DNA from: Bisbaumannia sp015645095
GTDB taxonomy: Bacteria > Pseudomonadota > Gammaproteobacteria > Pseudomonadales > Halomonadaceae
DNA length: 64,000 nt
NCBI GenBank assembly: GCA_036871055.1
Contig: CP141893.1
Span: forward strand, 1,860,001-1,924,000
Direction: 5' to 3'
A model generated the notes under the pieces. That model ran no database searches. It saw only the letters and a list, made by a program, of their open reading frames with translations, and was not told the origin of the DNA. Positions 25,957-34,660 of this stretch are shown in pieces; position 1 is the first letter of the stretch, and every line of letters begins with the position of its first letter. The translations under genes and the position numbers were made by a program.

Positions 25957-26985
25957 GTGATCGAGTGGTTGAGTGAGCTGGGTACCTTCGCGGTACAGGT
26001 GGCCCTGTTGGGTCTGGTGGTGGTCATCGCGATCGCCCTGTTGTCGCGACTGCGGGAGGGCGGGACGGAGCGTACCCGGCTGCGGATCGAGGCGCTCAAC
26101 GACCGCGGCCGGCGGCGGCGGCGCCTGCTGCAGCTGGCGTCCAGTGCTCCGGGGGAACGCAAGGGCTTGCTCAAGCGCTTCCGCCGGGACGACAAGCATC
26201 AGCGCAAGGCGCAGGAGGCGCCCCGGCAGCGTTGCTGGGTGCTCGACTTTCATGGCGACCTCAAGGCCTCCCGCACCCCGCGCTTCGCCGAGGAAATCTC
26301 GGCGCTCCTGGACGTGGCCGAGCCCGAGGATGAGGTGGTGATCCGCCTGGAGAGTGCCGGTGGCCTGGTGCACGCCTATGGCCTGGCGGCGGCCCAGATT
26401 GACCGTCTGCGGGAGGCGGGGCTGACCACCCGGGTCTGCGTCGACAAGGTGGCGGCCAGCGGCGGTTACCTGATGGCCTGTTGTGCGACACAGATTCAGG
26501 CGGCGCCCTTCGCGGTGCTGGGGTCCATCGGCGTGGTGGCCCAGGTGCCCAATGTGCATCGTCTGCTCAAGCGCCATGACGTGGACGTGGAGGTGCTCAC
26601 TGCCGGGCGCTACAAGCGCACCCTGACGGTGCTCGGCGAGAATAGCGAGGAGGGCCGAGAAAAGTTTCTCGAGGACCTGGAGCATACCCATGAGCTGTTC
26701 AAGGGGTTCGTCGCCGAGCGTCGACCGGCGCTGGATATCGAGGCGGTGGCCACCGGCGAGATCTGGTATGGGCGGGATGCCTTGAAGCAGGGGCTGATCG
26801 ATGAGCTGGGGACCAGCGAAGCCTATCTGCTGCGTCGCCAGGAGACCGCACGGGTCTTCAGCGTACGCCTGGAGGAGCACAAGCGCCTGGGTGATCGCCT
26901 GGGGATGGCCGTCTCCCGGGGCGTGGAGCGAGGGATCGAGCGCACCCTGGAGGCCCTCGATGCCAGCCGTTGGCTAAAACGCTAG
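25957..26985 (+). CDS. sohB: Probable inner-membrane protease SohB (signal peptide peptidase family S49)
   Basis: The 342-residue protein has an N-terminal membrane helix (VQVALLGLVVVIAIALLS), a basic linker and an S49 protease domain. The nucleophile serine is in DKVAASGGYLMA and the base lysine in AGRYKRTLTVLGEN, with the GSIGVVAQ motif between. It should face the periplasm and degrade membrane or misfolded peptides, as proposed for E. coli SohB. The start is GTG 25957 with AAGGAGAG about six bases upstream. It converges on the ArsR gene, ten bases away. Confidence 0.9.
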   Translation: MIEWLSELGTFAVQVALLGLVVVIAIALLSRLREGGTERTRLRIEALNDRGRRRRRLLQLASSAPGERKGLLKRFRRDDKHQRKAQEAPRQRCWVLDFHGDLKASRTPRFAEEISALLDVAEPEDEVVIRLESAGGLVHAYGLAAAQIDRLREAGLTTRVCVDKVAASGGYLMACCATQIQAAPFAVLGSIGVVAQVPNVHRLLKRHDVDVEVLTAGRYKRTLTVLGENSEEGREKFLEDLEHTHELFKGFVAERRPALDIEAVATGEIWYGRDALKQGLIDELGTSEAYLLRRQETARVFSVRLEEHKRLGDRLGMAVSRGVERGIERTLEALDASRWLKR

Positions 26986-26995
26986 GCGTTATGCC

Positions 26996-27313
26996 TTATT
27001 CCAGATAGAGCTCGGCCAGGGTCGCGACGATGCGCCTGGCCTGCTCTCCCTGCAACGAATAGTAGATGGTCTGGGAGGCGCGTCGGGTGGTAACCATGCC
27101 TTCCCGGCGCAGGATGGCCAGGTGCTGGGAGAGGGCCGATTGACTCAGGCTCAGCTTGGCATTGAGTTCCGACACCGAGAGTTCCACCCCATCCAGCAGG
27201 CAGAGGATGCGCAGGCGATTTTCGTTGGCCATGGCCTTGAGCAGCGCCGTGGCGGCCTCCAGGGTGGGGTCGCCGGCGGCCAGCAGCCGGGCGGCGGGTT
27301 GGGATGTGCTCAT
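26996..27313 (-). CDS. ArsR-family winged-helix regulator
   Basis: The 105-residue protein has the compact ArsR fold with the core LLKAMANENRLRILCLL, the recognition helix LSQSALSQHLAILRREGMV and the wing TRRASQTIYYSL. This pattern is close to the sulfide/persulfide-responsive BigR/YgaV/SqrR branch, but that branch uses two conserved cysteines and only one (in RILCLL) is present here, so the signal is unclear. It is divergent from prpE across a 377-base spacer and may regulate it or itself. Confidence 0.82.
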   Translation of the reverse strand: MSTSQPAARLLAAGDPTLEAATALLKAMANENRLRILCLLDGVELSVSELNAKLSLSQSALSQHLAILRREGMVTTRRASQTIYYSLQGEQARRIVATLAELYLE

Positions 27314-27690
27314 GGCGGTCTCCGGAAGACTCCTGGGCGCCGTGGGCGCCCGATGATGTTGGGTCCGCGCAGCCTTTGCCCTGTGCACGCGGGCGAATCG
27401 AGCTGGCGGCGCGGCCTGCTTCCTGCGATTCCTTGTCAGTTTCTCATTTAGTTATCCCTCAATACTGATTTAGTGGATCAGCGAGGAACTCGCCAGCGCT
27501 TTGTCACCAATAAGTTAACGTTGAGTCAATGAGTGTGACGCCTCGATAGGCGCGGGTCGTCGTTGTAGACAATGATGGCATGATTATCCGATGGTCTCAG
27601 AGAAAATCGCGTGAGATTGGCTAAAGTGTCAACAATTCGCCGCGATGCCAATCGCCGCTTCTCACTCCTCCTTTTGTGATGAGACTTGCC
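27314..27690. other. 377-base divergent intergenic region, ArsR gene / prpE
   Basis: No credible coding sequence is present. The middle (about 27430-27640) is clearly more AT-rich than the surrounding genes, as expected for promoters of the two divergent genes. A short direct repeat ATTTAGT occurs at about 27447 and 27469. I could not assign -35/-10 boxes or an operator with confidence. Confidence 0.6.
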
Positions 27691-29604
27691 ATGAGTCACT
27701 ACGCTTCCAGCTACCGTCATGCCATCGAGCAGCCCGAGGCCTTCTGGGCCGAGCAGGCCAAGCGCCTTCCCTGGTTTACGCCGCCCGCGACGATTCTCGA
27801 GTACGACGATCAGGGCCATGCTCGCTGGTTTGGCGATGGCGAGATGAATACCTGCCATGCCGCCCTGGATCATCAGGTGGCTCAGGGGCGGGGCGATCAG
27901 CCGGCGGTGCTGTGGGATTCGCCGGTCACCGGCCAGAAGCGCCGCCTGAGCTATCGCGAGATGCGCGACGAGGTGGCCCGCTTCGCCGGTGCCCTGGCCG
28001 GGCTCGGTGTCACCAAGGGCGATCGGGTGGTGATCTATATGCCCATGGTGCCGGAGGCCCTGGTGGCCATGTACGCCTGCGCTCGCCTCGGGGCGGTGCA
28101 CTCGGTGGTGTTCGGTGGCTTCGCTCCCCACGAGCTGGCGGTGCGTATCGACGATGCCGAGCCCAAGGTGGTGGTGGCAGCCTCCTGCGGGATCGAGGTG
28201 GATCGCGTCATCGCCTACAAGCCGATCCTCGACGAGGCGCTGAGCCTGAGCCGGCACCGGCCGGAGGCCTGCGTGGTGCTGCAGCGCGATCAGGCCAGGG
28301 CGGCGCTGCATGAGCGGGACCATGACTGGCAGGCACTGATGGCCGAGGCAGAGCCGGCGGAGTGTGTGCCGGTCAAGGCCACCGATCCGCTCTATATCCT
28401 CTATACCTCCGGCACCACCGGCAAGCCCAAGGGGGTGGTGCGGGATCACGGCGGCCATGCGGTGGCCCTGCACTACTCCATGGAGGCGATCTACGGGATG
28501 CAGCCCGGCGAGGTGTTCTTCTCCGCCTCCGACGTGGGCTGGGTGGTGGGCCACTCCTATATCGTCTATGCGCCGCTACTGAGCGGCTGTACCACCCTGG
28601 TCTACGAGGGCAAGCCGGTGCGCACCCCGGACGCGGGGGCCTTCTGGCGGCTGATCGAGGAGTACGACGTCAAGGTCTTCTTCACCGCGCCCACCGCCTT
28701 CCGTGCCATCAAGAAGGAGGACCCGGAGGGGCGGCTGCTGGAGCGCCACGATATTTCCGGGTTGCGCGCCCTCTTCCTGGCCGGGGAGCGCCTCGACCCG
28801 CCCACCTTCCACTGGCTCGACGACTTGGTGCCGGTGCCGGTGATCGACCACTGGTGGCAGACCGAGACCGGCTGGCCGATCGCCGCCAACCCCCTGGGCC
28901 TCGAGGCGGTGCCCACCAAGGCGGGCTCCGCGACCTTCCCGGTGCCGGGCTTCAATGTCCAGATCCTCGATCGCGACGGCGAGGTGGCCCCGGCCAACAC
29001 CCAGGGCAGCGTGGTGATCCGCCAGCCGCTGCCGCCGGGTTGCCTGAGCGGCATCTGGCGCGATCCCCAGCGCTTCCACGCCGCCTATATGGCGGCCTTC
29101 CCGGGCTGTTATCTCACCGGCGACGGCGGCTATTTCGACGAGGAAGGCTACCTCTTCATCATGGGGCGCACCGACGACGTCATCAATGTGGCGGGGCACC
29201 GCCTCTCCACCGGCGAGATGGAGGAGGTGCTGGGCAGCCATCCGGCGGTGGCCGAGTGTGCGGTAATCGGTATCCAGGATGCCCTCAAGGGGCAGCTGCC
29301 GGTGGGCCTGGTGATTACCAAGGATGGTTTCGACGGCGACGAGGCGGCCCTCGAGGCGGAGCTGGTGGCGCGGGTGCGCCAGACCATCGGGGCCATCGCC
29401 TGCCTCAAGGAGGTGCTGGTGGTGCCGCGGCTGCCCAAGACCCGCTCCGGGAAGATCCTGCGTAAGCTGTTGAGGACCATCGCCGATGGCGAGGCGTATG
29501 GCATCCCCTCCACCATCGATGATCCGGCGAGCCTGCAGGAGGTGCATGAGCAGATGAGGGCGCGGGACCTGGGCCAATCGAGCCAGGCGCGGCCGGCGGA
29601 TTAA
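27691..29604 (+). CDS. prpE: Propionyl-CoA synthetase
   Basis: The 637-residue adenylate-forming enzyme activates propionate with ATP and CoA. The AMP-binding P-loop YTSGTTGKPKG, the WWQTETGWPI motif and the C-terminal TRSGKILRK lysine are all present; that lysine is the site reversibly acetylated in Acs/PrpE enzymes. The ASDVGWVVGHSYIVYAPL stretch and the overall length fit PrpE better than acetyl-CoA synthetase. It stands alone without prpBCD. I chose ATG 27691 (MSHYASSYRHAIE); upstream in-frame GTG 27676 and ATG 27679 are possible. Confidence 0.9.
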   Translation: MSHYASSYRHAIEQPEAFWAEQAKRLPWFTPPATILEYDDQGHARWFGDGEMNTCHAALDHQVAQGRGDQPAVLWDSPVTGQKRRLSYREMRDEVARFAGALAGLGVTKGDRVVIYMPMVPEALVAMYACARLGAVHSVVFGGFAPHELAVRIDDAEPKVVVAASCGIEVDRVIAYKPILDEALSLSRHRPEACVVLQRDQARAALHERDHDWQALMAEAEPAECVPVKATDPLYILYTSGTTGKPKGVVRDHGGHAVALHYSMEAIYGMQPGEVFFSASDVGWVVGHSYIVYAPLLSGCTTLVYEGKPVRTPDAGAFWRLIEEYDVKVFFTAPTAFRAIKKEDPEGRLLERHDISGLRALFLAGERLDPPTFHWLDDLVPVPVIDHWWQTETGWPIAANPLGLEAVPTKAGSATFPVPGFNVQILDRDGEVAPANTQGSVVIRQPLPPGCLSGIWRDPQRFHAAYMAAFPGCYLTGDGGYFDEEGYLFIMGRTDDVINVAGHRLSTGEMEEVLGSHPAVAECAVIGIQDALKGQLPVGLVITKDGFDGDEAALEAELVARVRQTIGAIACLKEVLVVPRLPKTRSGKILRKLLRTIADGEAYGIPSTIDDPASLQEVHEQMRARDLGQSSQARPAD

Positions 29605-29626
29605 TACGACAAGGTGAGATAACCTG

Positions 29627-29656
29627 GCCCCGGGCCGGCGAGTGCCGGCCCGGGGC
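29627..29656. terminator. GC hairpin between convergent prpE and the antiporter gene
   Basis: The 13-bp stem GCCCCGGGCCGGC / GCCGGCCCGGGGC has a four-base loop. No T-run follows, so efficiency is uncertain. Confidence 0.5.
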
Positions 29657-29677
29657 TTGGCGTGTCTGGGCGTCGGG

Positions 29678-31252
29678 TCAGGCCGGGCGGCGGCGCAGGG
29701 CCAGCAGGGCAATGGCCAGCCCCAGCAGGGCCAGGCAGGCGATCAGCCCCCAGAGGGCGCTGCCGGTCAGGCCGACCGCCAGGTAGCCGGCCAGGCTGGC
29801 CAGGGCGCCCAGACCCGCATAGGGCAGCTGGGTGATGACGTGATCGATATGGTGGCAGGCCGCACCGGTGGAGGAGAGGATGGTGGTATCGGAGATCGGC
29901 GAGCAGTGGTCGCCGAACACCGCCCCGGCCAGGACCGCGCCGAGCATCGGCAGCAGCATGGCTAGCTCGGTGGCCGCTGCCAGGTCGCCGGCGATCGGCA
30001 GCAGGATGCCGAAGGTGCCCCAACTGGTACCGGTGGCGAAGGCCATGATGCCGCCCAGCAGGAACAGCAGGATCGGTAGCCAGTGGGGCGCCAGGACGCC
30101 TTCCACCAGGCCGGCCAGGTAGGCGCCGGTGCCCAGCTCGCCGATGATGCCGGTGAGCAGCCAGGCGAGCACCAGGATCTGGATGGCCGGCCACATGGTA
30201 CCGAGGCCCAGCCACAGGGTGCGCGGCAGGTTGGCGCGCACCGCCGGGCGTGGCCAGAGCAGGGCCAGGGTGGTGGCCAGGCCCAGCAGGCCGCCGACCA
30301 GCAGCGACAGCGCCACCTCGGTCTGCTCGAAGGCGCCCAGCAGGGTGAAGGGCAGGCCCTCGGCGGCCAGGTTGCGGGCACCGGTCATCAGCAGGGCGGC
30401 CAGGGTGGCCGTGACCAGCACGCCGATGGGCACCAGCAGGTCCCGGGGGCGGCCGCCCTCGTGTTCATCCACCGTCGGATTGCCCGGAGGCGTGCCGCGG
30501 CGGCTGTCGTAGACCCGGCCCTCGCGGGCATTGGCCTCATGGCGACGCATGGCGCCGAGATTGAGGTCGAGGGTGGCGGTGGCCAGCACCAGCAGCAGGG
30601 CGGCGATGGCGTAGAAGTTGAGCATCGACACCTGGATGAAGGCGCCGAGCGCGCTGGTGCCGGTAATGGCGTGGGCGGCGAGGATGCCGCCGATCAGGCT
30701 GATCAGGTAGGCCCCCCAACTGGAGAGCGGCATCAGCACACAGACCGGCGCCGCCGTTGAGTCGATCAGGTAGGCCAGCTTGGCCCGGGAGACCCCCTGG
30801 CGGTCGGTGACCGGGCGGCTGACATTACCCACCGCCAGGCTGTTGAAGTAGTCGTCGATAAAGATCACCGCCCCCAGGACGACCGTCATCAACTGGGCAT
30901 CGCGGCGGGTGGCGATGCGCTGCCGGGCCCATTCGCCGAAGGCGCGGGTGCCGCCGCTCAGGGTCACCAGCGCGACCATGGCGCCCAGCAGCAGCAGGAA
31001 GCCGAGGATCGACAGGTTCCAGGCCTCCGGGCTGCCCAGGCCGCGCTCCCCCGCGTCGGGCAGGGCCCAGAACAGTGCCAGCAGGCGCGACGCCAGGTCG
31101 CCCAGCGTCGCCAGGGGACTGCCGGCATTGAGCAGCAGGGCCCCCACCAGGATCCCCAGCCCCAGGGAGAGCAGGACGCGCCGAGTCAGGATGGCCAGGC
31201 CGATGGCAACCAGGGGCGGCAGGAGTGACAGGGCGGAATCGGCGGCGGTCAT
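29678..31252 (-). CDS. Na+/H+ antiporter NhaC family protein
   Basis: The 524-residue inner-membrane protein has many predicted helices and the NhaC-family blocks GAVIFIDDYFNSLAVGNVSRP, IDSTAAPVCVLMPLSSWGAY and GTSWGTFGILLPIA, followed by FGDHCSPISDTT. These motifs occur in sodium/proton antiporters and in related organic-acid exchangers, so sodium export is likely but not certain. ATG 31252 gives the conserved N-terminus; an in-frame ATG at 31327 adds 25 unconserved residues. Confidence 0.85.
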   Translation of the reverse strand: MTAADSALSLLPPLVAIGLAILTRRVLLSLGLGILVGALLLNAGSPLATLGDLASRLLALFWALPDAGERGLGSPEAWNLSILGFLLLLGAMVALVTLSGGTRAFGEWARQRIATRRDAQLMTVVLGAVIFIDDYFNSLAVGNVSRPVTDRQGVSRAKLAYLIDSTAAPVCVLMPLSSWGAYLISLIGGILAAHAITGTSALGAFIQVSMLNFYAIAALLLVLATATLDLNLGAMRRHEANAREGRVYDSRRGTPPGNPTVDEHEGGRPRDLLVPIGVLVTATLAALLMTGARNLAAEGLPFTLLGAFEQTEVALSLLVGGLLGLATTLALLWPRPAVRANLPRTLWLGLGTMWPAIQILVLAWLLTGIIGELGTGAYLAGLVEGVLAPHWLPILLFLLGGIMAFATGTSWGTFGILLPIAGDLAAATELAMLLPMLGAVLAGAVFGDHCSPISDTTILSSTGAACHHIDHVITQLPYAGLGALASLAGYLAVGLTGSALWGLIACLALLGLAIALLALRRRPA

Positions 31253-31429
31253 GAGGGCCTCGGCTGGGTGAATTTGGCCGCGCATTATGCCCCACGCCGG
31301 CACCCCGAAAAAGTCACGCCAAGGCAAGTCTGGTGAAAAATCCTGTCAGATGTCCCAATTATGGAATTCTTTTAAGAAAAACACCGAATAATGCCAAGGT
31401 CTTGCCATTGTTGGCTGGTTATGAAGAAT

Positions 31430-31457
31430 GGCGTCCTTCATTTTTCGACAGGACGCC
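31430..31457 (+). promoter_or_regulatory. Leader hairpin over the agcS ribosome binding site
   Basis: GGCGTCC (31430-31436) and GGACGCC (31451-31457) form a perfect 7-bp stem with a 14-base loop. The 3' arm covers the AGGA Shine-Dalgarno, and the start codon follows five bases later, so folding would hide the ribosome site. No glycine riboswitch motif is visible. Confidence 0.5.
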
Positions 31458-31462
31458 TTTCC

Positions 31463-32914
31463 ATGCATTCGCTTCTCGACGGGTTTCAGGACCTGGTCAA
31501 TGCCGGCAACGGCTTGATCTGGGGTAGCCTGCTCATCTATCTGCTGCTGGGCGCCGGCCTCTTCTTCACGGTGATGACCGGCGCCATTCAGCTGCGCTAT
31601 TTCGGGCACATGTTCGCGCTGCTCAAGCGCTCCCGGGAAGGAGGGGCCGGTATCTCCTCCTTCCAGGCACTCTCCACCAGCCTGGCGGCCCGGGTGGGGA
31701 CCGGTAACCTGGCCGGGGTGGCCATCGCCATCTACTTCGGCGGTCCCGGGGCGGTGTTCTGGATGTGGATGACCGCCCTGGTGGGCATGGCCACCAGCTT
31801 CGTGGAGTCGACCCTGGCCCAGGCCTACAAGGTGAGCCACGGTGATGCCACCTATCGGGGCGGCCCTGCCTACTACATCGAGAAGGGGCTCGGCCAGCGC
31901 TGGCTGGCGATCCTCTTCGCGGTCTGCCTGATCATCGCCTTCGGCCTGGCCTTCAACAGCGTCCAGGCTAACTCCATCGCCCAGGCCATGGAGCAGGCCT
32001 TCGATGTGCCCGGCTGGGCGGTGGGCCTGGCCCTGGTGGTGGTGGTGACGCCGATCATCTTCGGTGGCATGCGCACCATCGCCCGGGTGGCGGGCATGGT
32101 GGTGCCGGTGATGGCGCTGCTCTACCTGGTGCTGGCCCTGGGGGTGGTGGCCATGAACCTGAGCGAACTGCCCGGGGTGATCCGCACCATCCTGGCCAGC
32201 GCCTTCGGCCTGGAGCAGGCCGCCGGTGGGGCGCTGGGCTATGCCATGGCCCAGGCGCTGATCAACGGCATCCAGCGCGGCCTCTTCTCCAACGAGGCGG
32301 GCATGGGCTCGGCGCCCAATGCCGCCGCCACCGCCACCACCCAGCCCAATCACCCGGCGGCTCAGGGCTTTATCCAGATGCTGGGGGTCTTCCTCGATAC
32401 CCTGGTGATCTGTACCGCCACCGCGGCGATCATCATCCTCGCCGGCCCCCTGGGCGAAGGTGATGCCCCCAACGGCATCCAGCTCACCCAGGTGGCGCTC
32501 TCCGCCCAGGTGGGGGAGTGGGGCAGCGTCTTTATCGCCCTGGCGATCCTGCTCTTCGCCTTTACCTCGGTGATTGCCAACTACGCCTATGGCGAGTCCA
32601 ATATCGAGTATATCGCCGGCCCCCGGCGGGCCCGCCCGGCGCTGCTGCTCTACCGCCTGGCGGTGTTGGCCATGGTGATGGTGGGCTCGGTGGCGAGCCT
32701 GGGCGCGATCTGGAACTTCGCCGATCTCTCCATGGGGATGATGGCGCTGATCAACCTGGTGGCGATCCTGGCGTTGTCGCCGCTGGCCTTCGCGCTGTTC
32801 CGCGATTACGACCGCCAGCGCCGCGCCGGTGAAGACCCGGTCTTCGACCCATCGCGTTTTCCCAAGCTGGCGGGCAAGGTGGACACTGAAGCCTGGCCGG
32901 CCCGTCGCCGCTGA
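31463..32914 (+). CDS. Alanine/glycine:cation symporter (AgcS family)
   Basis: The 483-residue transporter imports alanine or glycine with sodium. Family blocks GAIQLRYFGHMF, STSLAARVGTGNLAGVA and NEAGMGSAPNAAA are conserved. About eleven membrane helices are predicted. ATG 31463 is the start of the conserved N-terminus (MHSLLDGFQDLVNAGN). The gene's last 20 or so codons occur again directly after its stop (see the repeat at 32845-32996). Confidence 0.93.
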   Translation: MHSLLDGFQDLVNAGNGLIWGSLLIYLLLGAGLFFTVMTGAIQLRYFGHMFALLKRSREGGAGISSFQALSTSLAARVGTGNLAGVAIAIYFGGPGAVFWMWMTALVGMATSFVESTLAQAYKVSHGDATYRGGPAYYIEKGLGQRWLAILFAVCLIIAFGLAFNSVQANSIAQAMEQAFDVPGWAVGLALVVVVTPIIFGGMRTIARVAGMVVPVMALLYLVLALGVVAMNLSELPGVIRTILASAFGLEQAAGGALGYAMAQALINGIQRGLFSNEAGMGSAPNAAATATTQPNHPAAQGFIQMLGVFLDTLVICTATAAIIILAGPLGEGDAPNGIQLTQVALSAQVGEWGSVFIALAILLFAFTSVIANYAYGESNIEYIAGPRRARPALLLYRLAVLAMVMVGSVASLGAIWNFADLSMGMMALINLVAILALSPLAFALFRDYDRQRRAGEDPVFDPSRFPKLAGKVDTEAWPARRR

Positions 32915-32996
32915 CACAAGCCCTGCGCCCCATCGCGTTTTCCCAAGCTGGCGGGCAAGGTGGACGCCGAGGCCTGGCCGGGCCGTCACCGCTGAC
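32845..32996 (+). repeat. Duplicated 3' end of the symporter gene
   Basis: Bases 32845-32915 (the end of the symporter gene) are repeated at 32926-32996, offset by 81 bases. In the 65 bases from ATCGCG there are five differences. Both copies encode PSRFPKLAGKVD-x-EAWP and end with TGA. The second copy has no start and is non-coding, but its last bases supply the -35 box of the yhhQ promoter. Confidence 0.9.
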
Positions 32997-33020
32997 GCCG
33001 GCCGCTTCAGGGCGTATACT
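32992..33020 (+). promoter_or_regulatory. Sigma-70 promoter of yhhQ
   Basis: CTGACG (32992-32997) and TATACT (33015-33020) are separated by 17 bases. The predicted RNA would start near 33027 and first fold an 11-bp hairpin (33033-33057), then the riboswitch. Confidence 0.65.
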
Positions 33021-33070
33021 GGCGCCCGACCTGACCGCCCGGGCCTCCCGGGCGGTCGCCGTGTTTTCCC

Positions 33071-33105
33071 GAGGGTTCCCTTACCCCTCTCTCGTGACAA
33101 AAAGG
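33071..33105 (+). ncRNA. Candidate class I preQ1 riboswitch upstream of yhhQ
   Basis: The 35-base element has stem P1 GAGGG / CCCUC, a pyrimidine-rich loop ending UUAC, one extra C immediately before the 3' P1 strand (the position that pairs with preQ1 in known aptamers) and an A-rich tail ACAAAAAGG. The tail's AAGG is both the likely pseudoknot partner of the loop CCUU and the Shine-Dalgarno of yhhQ, six bases before its ATG. Ligand binding would therefore hide the ribosome site. The layout matches the Thermoanaerobacter preQ1-I aptamer closely, and yhhQ-type genes are established members of this regulon. Confidence 0.75.
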
Positions 33106-33110
33106 TTCCG

Positions 33111-33791
33111 ATGTTCGACTTGACCCCCTCCCAGGCGCGCCGCTGCCTGATCCTGCTGGTCGCCTTCCATATCGCCGTGATCGCCGCCAGCAACTACCTG
33201 GTGCAGTTGCCCTTCACCCTGTTCGGCTGGCATACCACCTGGGGGGCCTTCAGCTTTCCCTTTATCTTCCTGGCCACCGACCTCACGGTCCGGCTCTTTG
33301 GCAAGCGCCAGGCTCGGGCGATCATCCTGCGGGTGATGCTGCCAGCCCTGGTGATCTCCTATGCCGTCTCGGTGATCTTCCCCCGGGGCAGCTACGCCGG
33401 CCTCGGGGCCCTGGGAGAGTGGAACACCTTCGTGGCGCGGATCGCCCTGGCCAGCTTCCTGGCCTATGTGCTGGGGCAGTGGCTGGATATCCAGGTCTTC
33501 GATCGCCTGCGCCGCGTGCGTGCCTGGTGGCTGGCCCCGGCCGTCTCCACGGTGTTCGGTAACCTGGCCGATACCCTGGTGTTCTTCGCCACGGCCTTCC
33601 ATGCCAGCCCGGATGCCTTTATGGCGGCCCACTGGCCGGAGATTGCCGCGGTGGATTACGTGATCAAGCTGGGCATCAGCCTGCTGTTCTTCCTGCCCCT
33701 CTACGGCGTGCTATTGGCTTGGCTGAGCCGGCGCCTGGTCGCCTGGACGGGACGCCAGGAGAGTCCCGAGCCGGTGCCGCTGCGGGGCTGA
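33111..33791 (+). CDS. yhhQ: Queuosine precursor (preQ0/preQ1) transporter YhhQ
   Basis: The 226-residue inner-membrane protein has about six helices and the family blocks FPFIFLATDLTVRLFGK, IALASFLAYVLGQWLDIQVFDRLR and STVFGNLADTLVFF. YhhQ imports 7-cyano- or 7-aminomethyl-7-deazaguanine for queuosine in tRNA. ATG 33111 was chosen because AAAGG lies six bases upstream and the conserved protein starts there; a longer open frame reaches back into the duplicated symporter tail and is not real. The preQ1 riboswitch ahead of it supports the function. Confidence 0.92.
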   Translation: MFDLTPSQARRCLILLVAFHIAVIAASNYLVQLPFTLFGWHTTWGAFSFPFIFLATDLTVRLFGKRQARAIILRVMLPALVISYAVSVIFPRGSYAGLGALGEWNTFVARIALASFLAYVLGQWLDIQVFDRLRRVRAWWLAPAVSTVFGNLADTLVFFATAFHASPDAFMAAHWPEIAAVDYVIKLGISLLFFLPLYGVLLAWLSRRLVAWTGRQESPEPVPLRG

Positions 33792-33854
33792 TCCCGATGG
33801 TTGCCGGTGCCGTATCCCGGCGCGGCCTCCCCGATCAATGATAAGGAGATAAGG

Positions 33855-34643
33855 ATGGCAATCGAGCTGCATACCCTGGATGGTGGGGAGGGCGATGGCC
33901 TGCCCCTGGTGGTGATTCATGGGCTACTGGGCAGCGCCGACAACTGGCGCTCCCACCTGAAGAGCTGGCAGCAGGGGCGCCGGGTGGTGGCGGTGGACCT
34001 GCGCAATCACGGCCGCTCGCCCCATGCCGACGGCATGCGCTACGGCGAGATGGCCGCCGATGTGCTGGCGACCCTGGATCGGTTGGGCATCGAGCGCTGC
34101 CATCTGCTGGGTCACTCCATGGGCGGTAAGGTGGCCATTACCCTGGCCAGGCGGCATCCCGAGCGGGTTGCCTCCCTGGTGGTGGCCGATATCGCCCCGG
34201 TGGCGTATGGGCACGGCCACGACGCCATCTTCGCCGCCCTGCGGGCGGTAGAGGCTGCGGCGCCGGAGAATCGCCGCGAGGTGGATGCCATCATGGCCGA
34301 GCATGTGCCGGAGCGGGCAGTGCGCCTCTTCCTGGCCACCAACCTGGTGCGGGGCGAAGGCGCCATGGCCTGGCGGGTCGGGCTCGACGAGATCGAAGCC
34401 GATTACGAGGCGATTCGTGGCGAGCCGGAGGGTGAGGCACCTTTCCAGGGCCCGACCCTGGTGATTCGCGGCAGCCGCTCCAACTATGTCACGGATGCCA
34501 TGCTGCCGGCCCTGCGCGAGGTGCTCCCCGAGGCGCAACTGGCGACCCTTGAAGCGGGCCACTGGCTCCACGCCGAGCAGCCGGAGGCCTTCCAGGAGGC
34601 GGTGGCCACCTTCGCCGCCCGGGTGGATGGCGCCGGGGACTGA
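33855..34643 (+). CDS. ybfF: Alpha/beta hydrolase, YbfF-type esterase
   Basis: The 262-residue protein has an oxyanion HGLLGSADNW motif, the nucleophile elbow GHSMGGK, and a final histidine in AGHWLHAEQP, consistent with the catalytic triad. Spacing and the DLRNHGRSPH motif fit YbfF, a cytoplasmic esterase of broad acyl specificity. A strong AAGGAGATAAGG ribosome site precedes ATG 33855. It lies 63 bases after yhhQ and may be co-transcribed. Confidence 0.85.
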   Translation: MAIELHTLDGGEGDGLPLVVIHGLLGSADNWRSHLKSWQQGRRVVAVDLRNHGRSPHADGMRYGEMAADVLATLDRLGIERCHLLGHSMGGKVAITLARRHPERVASLVVADIAPVAYGHGHDAIFAALRAVEAAAPENRREVDAIMAEHVPERAVRLFLATNLVRGEGAMAWRVGLDEIEADYEAIRGEPEGEAPFQGPTLVIRGSRSNYVTDAMLPALREVLPEAQLATLEAGHWLHAEQPEAFQEAVATFAARVDGAGD

Positions 34644-34660
34644 TTTCGCCCGGCCCGCTC

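Noticed and set aside
31253..31462. A glycine riboswitch ahead of the alanine/glycine symporter
   Set aside because: Such genes often have one, but the conserved GGAGAG and GCGCCGAAGG-like elements are absent; only the simple ribosome-site hairpin is seen.
31346..33193. A 615-codon minus-strand open frame opposite the symporter gene
   Set aside because: Antisense shadow; it also runs across the duplicated tail and the riboswitch, where no conserved minus-strand gene is expected.
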